Part shown: positions 62,657 to 64,000 of the stretch, piece by piece
Layout: every line of letters starts with the position of its first letter
Numbering within the stretch: the first letter of the stretch is position 1
Origin: an uncultured Muribaculaceae bacterium
GTDB lineage: Bacteria > Bacteroidota > Bacteroidia > Bacteroidales > Muribaculaceae
Length of the DNA stretch: 64,000 bases
Reading direction: 5' to 3'
NCBI GenBank assembly: GCA_910583525.1
Contig: CAJTXL010000011.1
Span: 1-64,000, forward strand
Translations under genes and position numbers: made by a program
Notes under the pieces: model-generated
What the model was told of the DNA's origin: nothing
The model's database searches: none
The model's input: the letters and a program-made list of their open reading frames with translations, nothing else

Positions 62657-62687
62657 CCGACACACAAACCACAACATTTCCAAGTCC

Positions 62688-63659
62688 ATGAGAAAGCACG
62701 CATCCATCATCATTTTTCTCATCTTCATCTCCTTTCGGATGGCGGCGGCTCCTCAACGGCTGGCCTTGCCGGTAGAGAAAAATCCATTCGACGAACAGGA
62801 ACTACGTCCTGCGGTATGGGATGCCACGTCCCATTCTGTCATTGACGAGCGTTCACGGAGCCATATCTCGCTGTCTTCAAAAGGCTTGATACGCGAATAT
62901 CTGGACTCGTTCACTTCCTTATATCTTTTTGTTGAGGATTCGGTCTACTTCCGCGGTTCTACCTACGGCACAGAAATCGGGGTGCTCGCCGATACGGCAA
63001 AACTCGTGCTGCGGTTTCCGTTGTCCGTCGGGTCGCGGTTCGGTTCCGAGTATGCGGCGCGCGGACTGGCGTTTTCAGAAACGCCTATTGCCGAAAAAGG
63101 CTCGGTTTTATCGGAAGTTCTGTCGAGGGGGCGCTTCATCCATGCGCCGGGCGACACGTCGGCGGCGACAATGACTTACGAAAAACGGTGCATGGCGACC
63201 GTCTTCGCCCCGACGGACTCGTCGGATTACAAAGATGTGCCGTCGCATACGCTTGAGTTCTACCGATGGTACGGCGAAGGCAACAGACTGCCGTTCGCGG
63301 TGCAACGGCGGCTCGACGGTGGGGAATGGCGCTTGTGGCTCTGCGGCGAAAGCGCCGGACAAAGCGGAAGCGACAGCGACAGGGACAAGGACATCCGCCC
63401 GTCCATATTGGCGAACGCGGAAATATCGGTCGGCAACGGTTTCGTATCCGTTACGCTCGGCGCGGCAGAGGACGTCGTTGCAGAAATACATATCGTAGAC
63501 GTTTCAGGCAACATTTTCGGGCGCACACACTGCCGCCTGAGTGACACGGACACTACAATCTCTATTTCGACCGACGGCCTTGCCCACGGGTCATATATGC
63601 TGGTGATTATACTCGACAACGACCCGTCGCTGACGGAAAAAAGGATGCTTGCCCTATGA
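62688..63659 (+). CDS. Secreted protein with T9SS-like C-terminal strands, upstream of an RHS-like gene
   Basis: 323 residues from the ATG at 62688, with a signal peptide (RKHASIIIFLIFISFRMAAA). The middle contains repeated beta-strand segments (FTSLYLFVEDSVYFRGSTYGTEIG and the like). An Asp/Ser-rich linker near residue 225 (SAGQSGSDSDRDKD) leads to a final domain of about 90 residues (VAEIHIVDVSGNIFGRT, HGSYMLVIILDN) with the pattern of a T9SS C-terminal domain. No known enzyme motif is visible. Its stop overlaps the start of the RHS-like gene (ATGA at 63656-63659), so the two are very probably translated together and may work as a pair. Confidence 0.65.
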   Translation: MRKHASIIIFLIFISFRMAAAPQRLALPVEKNPFDEQELRPAVWDATSHSVIDERSRSHISLSSKGLIREYLDSFTSLYLFVEDSVYFRGSTYGTEIGVLADTAKLVLRFPLSVGSRFGSEYAARGLAFSETPIAEKGSVLSEVLSRGRFIHAPGDTSAATMTYEKRCMATVFAPTDSSDYKDVPSHTLEFYRWYGEGNRLPFAVQRRLDGGEWRLWLCGESAGQSGSDSDRDKDIRPSILANAEISVGNGFVSVTLGAAEDVVAEIHIVDVSGNIFGRTHCRLSDTDTTISISTDGLAHGSYMLVIILDNDPSLTEKRMLAL

Positions 63660-64000
63660 AACGCGCTACAGCCATAATACTCTGCCTGGCCGGTCTCTGC
63701 ATATTCGCGCAAGACTATACTACCCTGTTACGCCCCGGCATCACAGGTCCGCCCCAAGAGCTGTCGCACGATGTCGAACGCCAGTCTGCGCCGTCGCCAA
63801 TCCTGACCGGCGCCATCAACTACAGCATACAGCTCCACGCCATCGAATCCGACGGGTTCTCGCTGCCGCTCGGGCTGCAATACCGAAGCAACGGCATAAA
63901 AGTGACGGATGTCCCCGGATGCGTAGGTTTCGGATGGTCTCTGCTGCCTGCCATGCGCATAACCCGTACCGTATTGGGGCGTCCCGACGAACTTGCAGAC
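63656..64000 (+). CDS. RHS/YD-repeat-like protein, N-terminal fragment (runs off the window)
   Basis: Only the first 115 codons lie in the window. They encode a signal peptide (KRATAIILCLAGLCIFA, then Gln) and the segment FSLPLGLQYRSNGIKVTDVPGCVGFGWSLLP, followed by ITRTVLGRPDE. This is the opening typical of large secreted Bacteroidota RHS proteins, whose long YD-repeat shell can enclose a C-terminal toxin. Whether such a toxin is present cannot be seen here. The ATG overlaps the preceding stop by ATGA. Confidence 0.7.
   Translation, partial: MKRATAIILCLAGLCIFAQDYTTLLRPGITGPPQELSHDVERQSAPSPILTGAINYSIQLHAIESDGFSLPLGLQYRSNGIKVTDVPGCVGFGWSLLPAMRITRTVLGRPDELAD

Overview
The window reads as chromosomal DNA of a gut-type Bacteroidota, order Bacteroidales; Muribaculaceae or a close relative is my best guess, which the sequence alone does not prove. 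The signs are a SusC/SusD/SusE/SusF operon, proteins with type IX secretion (T9SS) C-terminal domains plus a PorZ-like protein, an 11-subunit complex I with fused NuoCD and no NuoEFG, promoters of the Bacteroidetes form (TTTG, about 20 bp, TAnnTTTG) and no Shine-Dalgarno tracts. No plasmid, prophage or transposase gene was seen.

Region by region. 1-1640: a palindrome-rich edge, a small beta-barrel protein and an Ala/Lys-rich helical protein, facing each other across a perfect 29-bp inverted repeat. 1639-10909 (minus): susC-susD-susE-susF followed by a secreted Fn3/jelly-roll protein; no glycoside hydrolase lies in view. 11308-12426: a frameshifted DUF1016/YhcG-type nuclease pseudogene. 12529-15515 (plus): gmk, nadD, DUF5063 protein and M18 aminopeptidase, tightly packed. 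15604-32897 (minus): one run of 18 energy genes in which the whole F-ATPase operon (atpDCBEFHAG) sits inside the complex I operon, between nuoH and nuoI. 33097-33428: a MITE-like element with 34-bp inverted ends in the divergent spacer. 33624-37844 (plus): lipoprotein, TonB-dependent receptor and DUF4249 lipoprotein. 37849-46516 (minus): truA, speA, an AAA/DUF4143 ATPase with a palindromic operator, a cation efflux gene, pckA and a POT-family transporter. 46660-49128 (plus): thioesterase, dprA and a nucleoside phosphorylase. 49249-52151: a second AAA/DUF4143 gene behind three spaced repeats, tRNA-Gln (minus), and an AT-rich kelch-like lipoprotein pseudogene behind a leader that folds into a convincing pseudoknotted RNA. 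52241-60597 (minus): panB, then an operon nadA-leuS-rdgB-porZ-unknown. 60727-64000 (plus): a Crp/Fnr regulator, a membrane acyltransferase, a secreted protein and the start of an RHS-like protein cut by the window edge.

Functionally the window joins energy conservation (a complex I probably fed by ferredoxin or flavodoxin, with the ATP synthase in the same transcript), glycan and other TonB-driven uptake, NAD and pantothenate synthesis, gluconeogenesis through PEP carboxykinase, and surface protein export. The items most worth a second look are the pseudoknotted leader RNA at 51024-51129, the nested nuo/atp operon, the MITE at 33097-33428, and the operator arrays in front of the two AAA/DUF4143 genes.
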